Assembly: GCA_045806525.1 (NCBI GenBank)
Contig: JBJMJD010000024.1
Location: forward strand, 1 to 13,610
Length of the DNA stretch: 13,610 nucleotides
Source: JAICYJ01 sp045806525
GTDB lineage: Bacteria > Actinomycetota > Thermoleophilia > Gaiellales > JAICJC01
Direction of reading: 5' to 3'
In this document: positions 1 through 6,252 of the stretch, piece after piece
Position numbering within the stretch: the first letter of the stretch is position 1
How the letters are laid out: the number at the start of each line of letters is the position of its first letter
Translations under genes and position numbers: made by a program
Notes under the pieces: generated by a model
Told to the model about the DNA's origin: nothing
The model's input: the letters and a program-made list of their open reading frames with translations, nothing else
Databases searched by the model: none

Positions 1-155
1 ATCCACAGCACCTTCGCGAACCCGCTGGTGTCATGCCGCCGGAACAGGTCCGAGAAGACCGTGATCAGCAGCCAGAACCAGATGATCCAGGCAAAGAACA
101 CGGCCATCGTCCAGAGCACCGAAAGAAACGGCGGATAACTTGAAAGCAGCGTCAA
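1..155 (-). CDS. PLDc_N/SHOCT-type small membrane protein (partial, 3' end off window)
   Basis: The frame runs from a TTG at 155 to the left edge and is still open there, giving 51 residues. It begins MTLLSSYPPF, continues with a strongly hydrophobic segment at about residues 12-34 (LWTMAVFFAWIIWFWLL), then a polar DLFRRHDTSGFAKVLW stretch. That pattern, a helix followed by D-[IL]-FRxxDxSGxAKxLW, is typical of the N-terminal phospholipase-D-nuclease-like (PLDc_N) region of short actinobacterial membrane proteins that often end in a SHOCT domain. Those proteins have no established enzymatic role. The TTG start is supported by an AAGGAG Shine-Dalgarno 7 nt upstream; the nearby GTG at 160 hits a stop two codons later. 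The C-terminus, including any SHOCT motif, lies outside the window. It is co-directional with the methyltransferase to its right, 103 bp apart. Confidence 0.72.
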   Translation of the reverse strand, partial: MTLLSSYPPFLSVLWTMAVFFAWIIWFWLLITVFSDLFRRHDTSGFAKVLW

Positions 156-258
156 ATCACAACTCCTTCGCCGCACACAGCCGGCGCTCAACGACCGCCA
201 TCCCGACACCGGGAGACCGCCAGTTTCCAGGGGAATCACGCTAGGTTCGCAGGTCACA

Positions 259-975
259 CTACTCAGCGCAAGGGTGTGGGTACGCTCGACTCGCTGGGTC
301 GCGGGCGTTCTCGATGCCTTCATGGGCCGCCCGCCCGAGCGACCCGGGTGATCGAGACCGCTTCGCGATGATCCATGCATACTGGATCGGCCGGCCGCCC
401 TCGAGCTGAGATTCGAGCTCGGTGCTGAGCACCGATAGACCGGCCTCCTCGAGCCGCTGCATGAGCTCCTCGGTGGGCACCGTGTTGATGAACATTGGCA
501 CGCCGAGCCACGTGTACTGCTGCCACGGATCCTCGCCCGGCTCGGCACTCAGCAACAGCCGTCCGTTCGGCCGGAGCAGCTGGTTGAAGCGCCGGAACAG
601 GGCGGGGTAGTCCTCGCGAGCGATGTTGTCCACCAGGTACAGCGCGACGATCGCGTCGAACGCACCTACTGGTAGATCGACCTCACGAACGTCGCCACGG
701 ACGAAGGTGGCCGCCGGGACGTTCGACCTCGCGCGAGCGATCTGCTGTTCGGAGATGTCAACGCCGGTGACCTCGTGGCTCAGCGCGAGTTCGCGGGTCG
801 CCGGAAGCCCGTTCCCGCAGCCGACATCCAGAACGCGCGACCCTGGTGGAAGGTCTGCTGCGAACGCTCGCACGCGCCTCAAACGAGGCCACGGCGCCTC
901 CGCCGGCTCGAGTGCGGCATACTCATCGGCCACCTGGTCGTAGCCTCGGGCGATGATCTCATCGTCGCGTTTCAC
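259..975 (-). CDS. class I SAM-dependent methyltransferase
   Basis: Predicted to transfer a methyl group from S-adenosylmethionine to an unidentified small substrate in the cytoplasm. Numbered from the GTG at 975 (238 aa), motif I is VLDVGCGNG at about residues 48-56, followed by the acidic ribose-binding position in GVDIS (about 71-75), then VRGDVREVDLP and FDAIVALYLVDNI, the usual Methyltransf_11/25 order. The C-terminal part (PTEELMQRLEEAGLSVLSTE) is also typical of the fold. The same frame stays open to 1419, but that extension is Arg/Ser/Pro-rich, has no domain and runs antisense into the SRPBCC gene, so I reject it. GTG codons at 978 and 975 directly precede the recognisable N-terminus (KRDDEIIARGYD). 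Neither has a clear ribosome binding site, so the exact start is uncertain. The substrate cannot be inferred. Confidence 0.85.
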   Translation of the reverse strand: MKRDDEIIARGYDQVADEYAALEPAEAPWPRLRRVRAFAADLPPGSRVLDVGCGNGLPATRELALSHEVTGVDISEQQIARARSNVPAATFVRGDVREVDLPVGAFDAIVALYLVDNIAREDYPALFRRFNQLLRPNGRLLLSAEPGEDPWQQYTWLGVPMFINTVPTEELMQRLEEAGLSVLSTELESQLEGGRPIQYAWIIAKRSRSPGSLGRAAHEGIENARDPASRAYPHPCAE

Positions 976-1136
976 CACGCACTGGAACGTCGAGGCGCAA
1001 GCATTCGTGAGACCGTAACTGGTGGGCTCGCCGTGTGCGTATCGAGGGCTCGCGTCTCGCTCCAGTCGAGGATCAGCTGCCGTTCGGCGAAATACAGGCT
1101 CGCTGATCTGCTGAAGGTGTCGAGGTACCTCGGAGA

Positions 1137-1155
1137 AGCAGCTCGAGCGGCTGCT
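1137..1155. other. short inverted repeat in divergent intergenic region
   Basis: AGCAGC (1137-1142) and GCTGCT (1150-1155) form a perfect 6-bp inverted repeat with a 7-nt spacer. It lies between the divergently transcribed methyltransferase and SRPBCC genes, an intergenic region of about 262 bp. It could be an operator or chance in GC-rich DNA. I see no gene in the rest of that region. Confidence 0.25.
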
Positions 1156-1208
1156 GGTGCCGATCATCACGGGCGCCTTTCGCGGCCCGCATCCCGGCTG
1201 AACCGCTC

Positions 1209-1214
1209 TAGACT
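1209..1214 (+). promoter_or_regulatory. candidate -10 box (TAGACT) for the SRPBCC gene
   Basis: TAGACT matches the actinobacterial TAnnnT -10 pattern and lies about 15 bp before the GGAGG Shine-Dalgarno (1229-1233) of the gene starting at 1241. This would give a short leader of about 20 nt. No recognisable -35 is present at 17 bp spacing, so the assignment rests on the -10 and its position. Confidence 0.4.
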
Positions 1215-1240
1215 GGTGTGTCCCTGACGGAGGACACCCT

Positions 1241-1795
1241 TTGCGCAAGCAGACACTGCTCGTCACCGCGGCTGCGCTGATCGGCGGCGCCGCGCTGTAC
1301 CGTTCGTTCCTGCGCGAGCCGATCCTCACCTGGGGGGCGACCCGGTATGAGGCTGGCCGGCGGCTGCCGGGCGATGAGCTCCTCGAAGAGGCCGACGGCA
1401 CCGCGACGCGGGCGATCACGATCGACGCACCGCCAGCGGCGGTCTGGCCGTGGATCGCCCAGATGGGGCCATCGCCCCGCGGCGGCGCCTACACCTACGA
1501 CTGGATCGAGAATCTGCTGGGGCTGAACATGCACAGCGTCGATCGCGTCTTGCCCGAGTTCCAGCACCCACAGGTCGGCGACGGCTTCGGCTACGGGCCC
1601 AACAAGATGACCTTCAGACTGATCGAGGCCGAGCATGTGCTGGCCACACAGTCGGCAGACGGCAACTGGGTGTGGAGCTTTGTGATCGAGGAGATGCAGG
1701 ACGGCAAGACCCGGTTGATCAGCCGCAATCGGTTCCGGCTGCCGAAGCTCAGGGACAAGATCGGGATGATTCCGAGGAGCCGGCGTCGCTTCTGA
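1241..1795 (+). CDS. SRPBCC family protein (polyketide cyclase-like), C-terminus frameshifted
   Basis: SRPBCC proteins bind hydrophobic ligands in a helix-grip cavity; no specific ligand or reaction can be read here. The protein has a hydrophobic N-terminal segment (LLVTAAALIGGAALY, about residues 6-20), then the fold start ATRAITIDAPPAAVWPWIAQMG and GGAYTYDWIENLLGLNMHS, both characteristic of this actinobacterial family. The start is TTG at 1241, with GGAGG ending 7 nt upstream. The frame reads IGMIP and then ends abruptly in a basic tail, RSRRRF. The next frame supplies a family-like ending (EPASLLMEQRMLHGIKQRAE...) up to a TAG at 1849-1851. A one-base loss near 1775-1776 explains both: family members usually have one residue, often Met, between P and EP. 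It is either a real truncating mutation or a sequencing/assembly error. A cytidylate-kinase-like gene follows 12 bp after the restored stop. Confidence 0.85.
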   Translation: MRKQTLLVTAAALIGGAALYRSFLREPILTWGATRYEAGRRLPGDELLEEADGTATRAITIDAPPAAVWPWIAQMGPSPRGGAYTYDWIENLLGLNMHSVDRVLPEFQHPQVGDGFGYGPNKMTFRLIEAEHVLATQSADGNWVWSFVIEEMQDGKTRLISRNRFRLPKLRDKIGMIPRSRRRF

Positions 1796-1851
1796 TGGAA
1801 CAGAGGATGCTCCACGGCATCAAGCAGCGAGCGGAGAACCTGGCGAAGTAG
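1775..1851 (+). pseudogene. displaced C-terminal tail of the SRPBCC gene (other frame)
   Basis: From the GAG at 1777 the other forward frame encodes EPASLLMEQRMLHGIKQRAE and a few more residues, ending at TAG 1849-1851. This resembles the conserved basic C-terminal helix of the family encoded by the frame ending at 1795. The two bases AG (1775-1776) stand where a whole codon, most simply ATG, is expected. The tail has no start or ribosome binding site of its own and is not a separate gene. Confidence 0.75.
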
Positions 1852-1863
1852 GCTGACCGAGGC

Positions 1864-2463
1864 ATGCGGATCTGGACGATCTCGGCAGCGGCTGGGGCAG
1901 GCGGCGAGCGAATCGCCGCCGACCTGGCCGAGGCGGCCGGAGTGCCGCTGTTCGATTTCAAGGCGCTTTCCAGCCTGTTCCCGGATGAGCTTGGAGACGT
2001 TCCCGACCTGGCGCACCTGGAGGAACGGGTCGGCGGCCGCCTGAATGCCATCGGGCTCAGCCTGGCCATGATCGGAACCGGTTCTGCGCTCGCGCTGTCG
2101 GAGCTCGAGTTTCGGCGAACGCTGCCGGAGCTCGGCCGCGCTGTGCTGGGGGAAGCCGCGCGCTCGTCCTGCGTGATTCTTGCCCAGAGCGCCTTCCTCG
2201 GGCTGCGCGACCACGTTTCGGCGATCCACGCACGCATCCACGCGCCGCTCGAGTGGCGCATCGATGCCTACCAGCGCGACAACGTGGTCGATCGCGGCAC
2301 CGCCGAACGTGCCGTCAAGCATGACGACCACATGACGCGGACCTGGGTGAAGACGATGTACCACGCGAACCTCGACGACTACTCGCTGTTCTCGGTCGTC
2401 CTTGATGCCAGCCGCTTCAGCACGCCGGGCCTCGTCGAGATGCTGATCGCGGCGTCTATCTAA
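1864..2463 (+). CDS. cytidylate kinase-like family protein
   Basis: A 199-residue protein of the cytidylate-kinase-like P-loop family (Cytidylate_kin2 type), whose members are predicted nucleotide-binding proteins of largely untested function. The N-terminus MRIWTISAAAGAGGERIAADLAEAAGV corresponds to the family's ISRxxGSGGxxIAxxLA nucleotide-binding loop, with Gly-Ala-Gly-Gly at residues 11-14 and no Walker lysine. The central FLGLRDHVSAIHARIHAPLEWR (about 111-132) and the C-terminal DDYSLFSVVLDASRFS...LVEMLIAA also follow the family pattern. The length is normal. The start is ATG 1864, 12 bp after the TAG that would end the unshifted SRPBCC gene. No strong ribosome binding site is visible (only CGAGG close by), so co-transcription with the upstream gene is likely. 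Kinase activity is not proven: the usual SRQ before the glycine loop is SAAA here. Confidence 0.82.
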   Translation: MRIWTISAAAGAGGERIAADLAEAAGVPLFDFKALSSLFPDELGDVPDLAHLEERVGGRLNAIGLSLAMIGTGSALALSELEFRRTLPELGRAVLGEAARSSCVILAQSAFLGLRDHVSAIHARIHAPLEWRIDAYQRDNVVDRGTAERAVKHDDHMTRTWVKTMYHANLDDYSLFSVVLDASRFSTPGLVEMLIAASI

Positions 2464-2500
2464 TTCTTAGATGATTCATCGATATCTCTCGCGAGTCTGG

Positions 2501-2526
2501 CCGCTGCGACCGGTCTGGGTCAGCGG
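2501..2526 (+). terminator. hairpin downstream of the cytidylate kinase-like gene
   Basis: CCGCTG (2501-2506) pairs with CAGCGG (2521-2526), and ACC (2509-2511) pairs with GGT (2518-2520) across a 6-nt loop with a 2-nt bulge. It lies 38 bp after the stop at 2463, in the convergent gap before the minus-strand gene ending at 2668. There is no T-run, so it is at best a weak or atypical terminator. Confidence 0.3.
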
Positions 2527-2580
2527 CGGCGGAGGTGGCTACGGCTGCGAACCGTCGTCTCGCTGTGTCCTCGGTCGCGC

Positions 2581-2598
2581 CAATACGACCTGGTATTG
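2581..2598. other. perfect inverted repeat CAATAC-N6-GTATTG
   Basis: CAATAC (2581-2586) and GTATTG (2593-2598) are perfect arms around GACCTG. The arms are AT-rich compared with their surroundings, and TTGACG overlaps the right arm (2596-2601), resembling a -35 element. It looks like an operator, but no plus-strand gene follows: the next gene (2668-3294) is on the opposite strand and converges on this site. Confidence 0.35.
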
Positions 2599-2667
2599 AC
2601 GCTCCCTGCGTCCGTGCGAGACTCGGTTCTCGCCGTCCAGAACATCACGGAGATATCGATCAACCAT

Positions 2668-3294
2668 CTAGGCTTGGAGCCTGCCTTGAGCCCGTGCCCG
2701 GTCGAGCAGGCCGTCCGGCATGGAAACACCCGGCGGCCGGCCGTCGACCAGGTGATGTACGAACACGTAGAGCACGGGCGCGTACGGGGATTCCAGTCGC
2801 AGCAGCGGCATGCTCGACGGCTGCAACTGCACGGCGGGGATGCCACCGCTGCCGACGGTTGCGGTGAGCGGGCCGGCCTCCGCGTACCACAATGACTCCA
2901 GCTGGCCGTTCAGCGTGATCGCAAGCCGCTGATTCGTCATCACCAGATCGGCGCTACCGAGCGCGTGCCACTTCGGGATCGCCGCCCGCGCCGCGTCCGC
3001 CTTCTTCGACTGGTTGTGCGCGTAGCTGGCAGCACCGGTCAGGGCCAGCCCGACCGGCCCGCCCACCAGCAGGAATGAGCGCCGGTAGCCCTTCTGCTCG
3101 CCGAAGTGGCCGAACACGCCGACCGGCGCCAGGTGTGCGTGTGCGATCTCACTCGGGCCCAGCGGCAGCGCCGTCGCCTCCTGTGGTAGCACCGCGCCGG
3201 CAGCCAGCGAACCCGACCACTGATAGGCCCGTAGGTAGCCGTCGTCGTACGCGCTCCAGACCGCCGTGCCCATGGGCGTCGATGCTACCAGCAT
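2668..3294 (-). CDS. hypothetical protein with one membrane segment and a PH-like region
   Basis: A 208-residue protein that I cannot assign to a named family with confidence. One hydrophobic helix (SFLLVGGPVGLALTGAASYA, roughly residues 74-93) separates an N-terminal region rich in small residues from a C-terminal region. The latter contains WHALGSADLVMTNQRLAI, GQLESLWYAEAG, AVQLQPSSMPLLRLESPYAPVLYVF. The order 'TNQRL', 'LWYE/A', 'QL..S..PLLRL', then a short hydrophobic strand is reminiscent of bacterial PH-like domains in actinobacterial hypothetical proteins, so peripheral membrane association is plausible. The start chosen is ATG 3294 with GGAG 5 nt upstream; an in-frame ATG at 3273 is an alternative without one. 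It lies 45 bp downstream of the methyltransferase ending at 3340, in the same direction. Confidence 0.68.
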   Translation of the reverse strand: MLVASTPMGTAVWSAYDDGYLRAYQWSGSLAAGAVLPQEATALPLGPSEIAHAHLAPVGVFGHFGEQKGYRRSFLLVGGPVGLALTGAASYAHNQSKKADAARAAIPKWHALGSADLVMTNQRLAITLNGQLESLWYAEAGPLTATVGSGGIPAVQLQPSSMPLLRLESPYAPVLYVFVHHLVDGRPPGVSMPDGLLDRARAQGRLQA

Positions 3295-3339
3295 GCGGTC
3301 TCCGACAGATTGGCAAAGGAGGGCGAGGCGCTGGGCGGG

Positions 3340-4044
3340 TCATCGATCCGCGACCAGTACGACGTTCCGCCTGGTCGCCCGGAAGGGGTACGGGCCGGCC
3401 GGTGCGGTGAGTGCCCCATACATCTCCAGGTAGGCGTTGAGGTACGTCTGCAGCCGCTCACGTGTCTCCCAGAGAACCTCGCCGCGCGCCTCCCTGACCT
3501 CGACCCGGTTGAACGACCGTTGCAGCTCCGCAGGACCGTTGTCAGCGTTGAAGTCGTTAGCTGCGACGGGGACCCCGACCCTCGACCACAGCTCCTTCAG
3601 GTGGTCGCGGGCGTTGTAGCAGCCGACGAAGCGGCCGGCCGGCGTGAGCACTCTGGCCAGCTCGGCGATCGCCAAGGCGCGGTCGTGGACGTGGTAGAGC
3701 ACCCAGTTGGCCACCGCGACATCGAACGAGCCGTCGGGGAACGGCAGGTTCTGGATGTCGGCCGCCTCAGCACGCAGCCCTCGCTCGAGGGCGGCGTCGA
3801 CGGCGGCCGGTGAGAGGTCGACGCATCGCACGTCCGGAGCGGTGAGCAGGGCCGCGAAGCCGCCCGAACCGCACCCTGCATCGAGGACGCGCGCCGGCCG
3901 CACCTGGGCGATCGCGGCCAGGGCGATCATCCACGGCTCGTGCTCTCCACCCAACCACGCGGTGCGATCCAGCCCGCGCATCGCCAGCCGTTCGACCGTC
4001 GCGTACTCCCGCGCGACCAGATCACGATCACTGAGCTTCTTCAC
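3340..4044 (-). CDS. class I SAM-dependent methyltransferase
   Basis: A 234-residue cytosolic methyltransferase of the Methyltransf_11/25 type with unknown substrate. Motif I is VLDAGCGSGGFA (about residues 53-64), the acidic ribose-binding residue follows in VRCVDLSP (about 72-79), then ADIQNLPFPDGSFDVAVANWVLYHV (motifs II/III) and ELARVLTPAGRFVG (post-motif strand). The start is GTG at 4044; there is no good Shine-Dalgarno, but GAGAAT lies exactly 6 nt upstream and could be a degenerate -10 for a leaderless start. Only 14 bp separate it from the methyltransferase ending at 4059, so read-through from that gene is also likely. The N-terminal KKLSDRDLVAREYA resembles ubiE-like methyltransferases, but the family is too broad to name a reaction. 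Confidence 0.88.
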   Translation of the reverse strand: MKKLSDRDLVAREYATVERLAMRGLDRTAWLGGEHEPWMIALAAIAQVRPARVLDAGCGSGGFAALLTAPDVRCVDLSPAAVDAALERGLRAEAADIQNLPFPDGSFDVAVANWVLYHVHDRALAIAELARVLTPAGRFVGCYNARDHLKELWSRVGVPVAANDFNADNGPAELQRSFNRVEVREARGEVLWETRERLQTYLNAYLEMYGALTAPAGPYPFRATRRNVVLVADR

Positions 4045-4058
4045 CGGCCCATTCTCTG

Positions 4059-4841
4059 TCAGCGCAGCACCAGGAGGTCAAGCCAGTTGCTCCTGGGTTC
4101 CGGGTGCGATGCTTTCTCGGCGTCTCGTACGGCACGGCGGAGACGTTCCTTTCCGCGGAGGAACTCGTCGTCGCTGAGGCTGCGCATCGTCGTGTCGGCG
4201 TGGCGGAAGTGGTCCACCTGGCCGAGGAAGTCCGCGAGGCTGGTCGGGTGCGTCTCCCGAACCTGCTCGAGTGCGTCGCGGTGGAATCCTGCGGCGGCGA
4301 ACGCCTCGCACGTGTCCGCGATCGAAGGGAAGGTTGCGACCGTTCGAGCGGTCTCGGGGAACCATCGGACGAGTTCGATGCTGTCGGGCCTCAGGATCCC
4401 CGAGGGTTGATACCTGTCCGGGAACCCCTGTCGGATCAGGACGGGGGCACCGGGACGGAGCACGCGGCGGATCTCCTGTGCCGCGACCGCCAGGTCTGGG
4501 ATGTGGTGAATCACGAGGGAGAGCCAGGCGGCGTCGGCCGATGCGTCCGGTAGCGGTATGGCGCTCGCGTCTCCCTCGAACACCTGGATGGCCGCCGTCC
4601 GCAGGATCTGATCCCGCATCGCGGCTGACGGCTCGACAGCGACGACGCCGATGTCGAACCAGTCGCTGAAGGCGGCGGCGAACGCACCGGTGCCCGCGCC
4701 GACGTCCACCAGAGTCATCTCCTCCGACGGGCGCAGGTGATGTCGCACCGCCTCCCGCCACTCCCAGAGCCCTTCGCGTGGCACCTCGCGGACCGCCTTG
4801 AACGCCGCAGCCGTCGGCTTGTCATAGCAGATCCTGGCCAT
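4059..4841 (-). CDS. class I SAM-dependent methyltransferase
   Basis: A 260-residue SAM methyltransferase. Motif I is LVDVGAGTGAFA (about residues 44-55), the acidic residue that binds the SAM ribose is in VVAVEPS (about 66-72), followed by FEGDASAIPLPDASADAAWLSLVIHHIPD and EIRRVLRPGAPVLIRQGFPDRY. The C-terminal half (TCEAFAAAGFHRDALEQV, RSLSDDEFLRGKERLRRAV) is the helical cap common in Methyltransf_11 proteins; the substrate is unknown. The start is ATG 4841, with a strong AAGGAGG 6 nt upstream. The same frame stays open far upstream but there it is antisense to the GFA gene at 4959-5360, so I reject the longer form. It heads a minus-strand run with the methyltransferase at 3340-4044 and the hypothetical protein at 2668-3294, and is preceded by a half-site array that probably controls it. 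Confidence 0.9.
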   Translation of the reverse strand: MARICYDKPTAAAFKAVREVPREGLWEWREAVRHHLRPSEEMTLVDVGAGTGAFAAAFSDWFDIGVVAVEPSAAMRDQILRTAAIQVFEGDASAIPLPDASADAAWLSLVIHHIPDLAVAAQEIRRVLRPGAPVLIRQGFPDRYQPSGILRPDSIELVRWFPETARTVATFPSIADTCEAFAAAGFHRDALEQVRETHPTSLADFLGQVDHFRHADTTMRSLSDDEFLRGKERLRRAVRDAEKASHPEPRSNWLDLLVLR

Positions 4842-4869
4842 CTCGTACCTCCTTGCGGCTCGAGGTCTG

Positions 4870-4900
4870 TACCGCTGCAATAGCGGTAATGCTATACCGC
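4870..4900. promoter_or_regulatory. array of three alternating TACCGC/GCGGTA half-sites
   Basis: TACCGC (4870-4875), GCGGTA (4883-4888) and TACCGC (4895-4900) alternate in orientation with 7- and 6-nt spacers, giving two overlapping palindromes that share the middle half-site. ATAGC (4880-4884) and GCTAT (4891-4895) add inner symmetry. The array lies 29-59 bp upstream of the minus-strand methyltransferase start (4841) and overlaps a possible -10 (TATAGC read on the minus strand). The design fits a dimeric repressor or activator binding site. The plus-strand GFA gene starting at 4959 could share it. Confidence 0.5.
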
Positions 4901-4946
4901 GTAGGGCTTGGGCGTTTGAAATCGGCCGCCGCGACCCCCACGGTTC

Positions 4947-4952
4947 TAGAGT
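4947..4952 (+). promoter_or_regulatory. candidate -10 box (TAGAGT) for a leaderless start
   Basis: TAGAGT fits TAnnnT and ends exactly 6 nt before the GTG at 4959, which would place the transcription start at or next to the start codon. No Shine-Dalgarno is present upstream of this GTG, consistent with a leaderless mRNA. No clear -35 is seen. Confidence 0.45.
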
Positions 4953-4958
4953 GTCGGC

Positions 4959-5360
4959 GTGCTGAAGGGACGATGCGGATGTAACAGGGTCGCCTTTGAA
5001 GTCGCCGACGAGTTCGTCGTCGCGTATAACTGCCACTGCTCGAACTGTCGTGCCTGGACGGGCTCGGCCTTCATGCCCTGGGGCGAGGTGGAGCGCGACA
5101 CGTTCACGGTCACCAAGGGGGGCGACGCGTTGACCCTGCTCGGCGATGCCGACGCGATCCATGAGGCGCACTGCGCGGAGTGCCTCTCGCTTGTCTACTG
5201 GATCGCGCCTGATCGCGCGCACGTGCGGATTCCGTATGGAACGCTGATCGATGAGCCGACGTTGAAGCCGACCGCGCACATGTTCGTCGGCTCGAAGGCC
5301 CCTTGGTATGAGATCGCGGACGACCTGCCTCAGCATGATGAGTATCCCGGAGACTCGTAG
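4959..5360 (+). CDS. GFA family protein (CENP-V/Gfa-like zinc protein)
   Basis: A 133-residue single-domain protein of the GFA fold, named after glutathione-dependent formaldehyde-activating enzyme. Most members have no proven activity, and formaldehyde or glutathione use should not be assumed. The zinc ligands expected for the fold are all visible: Cys6 and Cys8 (GRCGCNRV), Cys25, Cys27 and Cys30 (CHCSNC), Cys72 and Cys75 (CAEC). The conserved ending GTLIDEP...PTAHMFVGSKAPWYEIADDLPQ is also present, so the domain is complete. The start is a GTG at 4959, chosen because GRCGCNRV must lie close to the N-terminus and because a TAGAGT box sits 6 nt upstream. It is transcribed away from the methyltransferase run to the left and converges on the DUF4239 gene with only 39 bp between stops. 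Confidence 0.93.
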   Translation: MLKGRCGCNRVAFEVADEFVVAYNCHCSNCRAWTGSAFMPWGEVERDTFTVTKGGDALTLLGDADAIHEAHCAECLSLVYWIAPDRAHVRIPYGTLIDEPTLKPTAHMFVGSKAPWYEIADDLPQHDEYPGDS

Positions 5361-5399
5361 CATGGGCTATTGCGGCACGTACGGCCGTCGCGACACCGC

Positions 5400-6218
5400 T
5401 CAGGAGGGAAGCTGCGGCTCCACCTGCACCAGGGGAGTCGGCTGCACGCGGTAGGGCCCGGCGAACGGCCGGTCCTCGACGCCGATCATCAATAGCGACA
5501 CCACGACCGCGGACGCCCAAAGCGTCATCGCGATCGCCGCCGTGCGACGGTTGCCGCTGTGGACGCAGGCGATCGCGATCAGCGTGAGCATGCCAAGCGC
5601 GATCACGCCGGCCCACTTCGCGGAGTTGACCGCGGACTGGCTGATGATGATCCGCTGGCGGCGGGCGTCCAGCGCCGCGTCCAGCGAGGTCACGATCTCG
5701 CGCTGCGCGACGACCCGGCCCGGATCGTCGGCGGGCAGGTCGAGCGCCACCTGCAGCGCCAGCGCCATCTGCGGCGGGGCCGCCACCAGCGTCGCGTTCT
5801 GGCGCGCCATCGCCGGCCACTCGTTCGTCACCACCTGGTGGATGTAGCTGCGCATCAGCAGATCCAACCGCCGCTGGTCGGCGGCCGGGAAATCGCGGTC
5901 GAGCAGGTCGACCGAGCGCAGCGCGCTGGCCTCGTTGTCGACCGCCTGCTGCGCGTTGGAGCTGTTGCTCCACACCCCGGCCGCCAGAAACCCGATCAGC
6001 AGCCCGAATACGAGCGCCAACGGGGGCAGCAGGCCGGGCGACACGGCCGTCAGGGCGTCACGCTGGCCGGCCGCGGCCAGTCGCGTCACGATCAGGTAGA
6101 TCGCGGCCGTGACGAGCGCCGCGGCCGCGCAGGTCACCAGCAGCAGCGAGACGACGGAGAGGCTGTGCAGCCAGTTGACCACGCGGTGGAACCTACGCTT
6201 CGGGGGCGAAAGCTTCAA
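5400..6218 (-). CDS. DUF4239 (bestrophin-like) membrane protein
   Basis: A 272-residue integral membrane protein of the DUF4239 family, sometimes called bestrophin-like; whether members conduct ions is not established. Four hydrophobic helices are visible at about residues 20-44, 63-83, 202-220 and 226-246. Between the second and third helices lies the conserved soluble stretch SNAQQAVDNEASALRSVDLL, then DQRRLDLLMRSYIHQVVTNEWPAM, which is the family signature, followed by QRIIISQSAV before helix 3. The length is normal for the family. The start at 6218 is TTG with no clear ribosome binding site, and a GTG at 6182 is an in-frame alternative that would keep all four helices. It is last in the eight-gene minus-strand run, 34 bp after the cupin gene. 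Confidence 0.85.
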   Translation of the reverse strand: MKLSPPKRRFHRVVNWLHSLSVVSLLLVTCAAAALVTAAIYLIVTRLAAAGQRDALTAVSPGLLPPLALVFGLLIGFLAAGVWSNSSNAQQAVDNEASALRSVDLLDRDFPAADQRRLDLLMRSYIHQVVTNEWPAMARQNATLVAAPPQMALALQVALDLPADDPGRVVAQREIVTSLDAALDARRQRIIISQSAVNSAKWAGVIALGMLTLIAIACVHSGNRRTAAIAMTLWASAVVVSLLMIGVEDRPFAGPYRVQPTPLVQVEPQLPS

Positions 6219-6252
6219 GCCCGCCGGCCGCTGACCTCGAGCGCCTTCGGCC

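Noticed and set aside
976..1419. Upstream extension of the methyltransferase frame (to 386 residues)
   Set aside because: It runs antisense into the SRPBCC gene, is Arg/Ser/Pro-rich with no domain, and the methyltransferase fold begins only at KRDDEII.
4842..5363. Upstream extension of the methyltransferase frame (to 434 residues)
   Set aside because: It is antisense to the clearly real GFA gene, and ATG 4841 has a strong AAGGAGG at the right distance.
5110..5973. 287-residue minus-strand frame across the GFA and DUF4239 genes
   Set aside because: It is low-complexity Arg/Ala/Gly and overlaps two supported genes in other frames.
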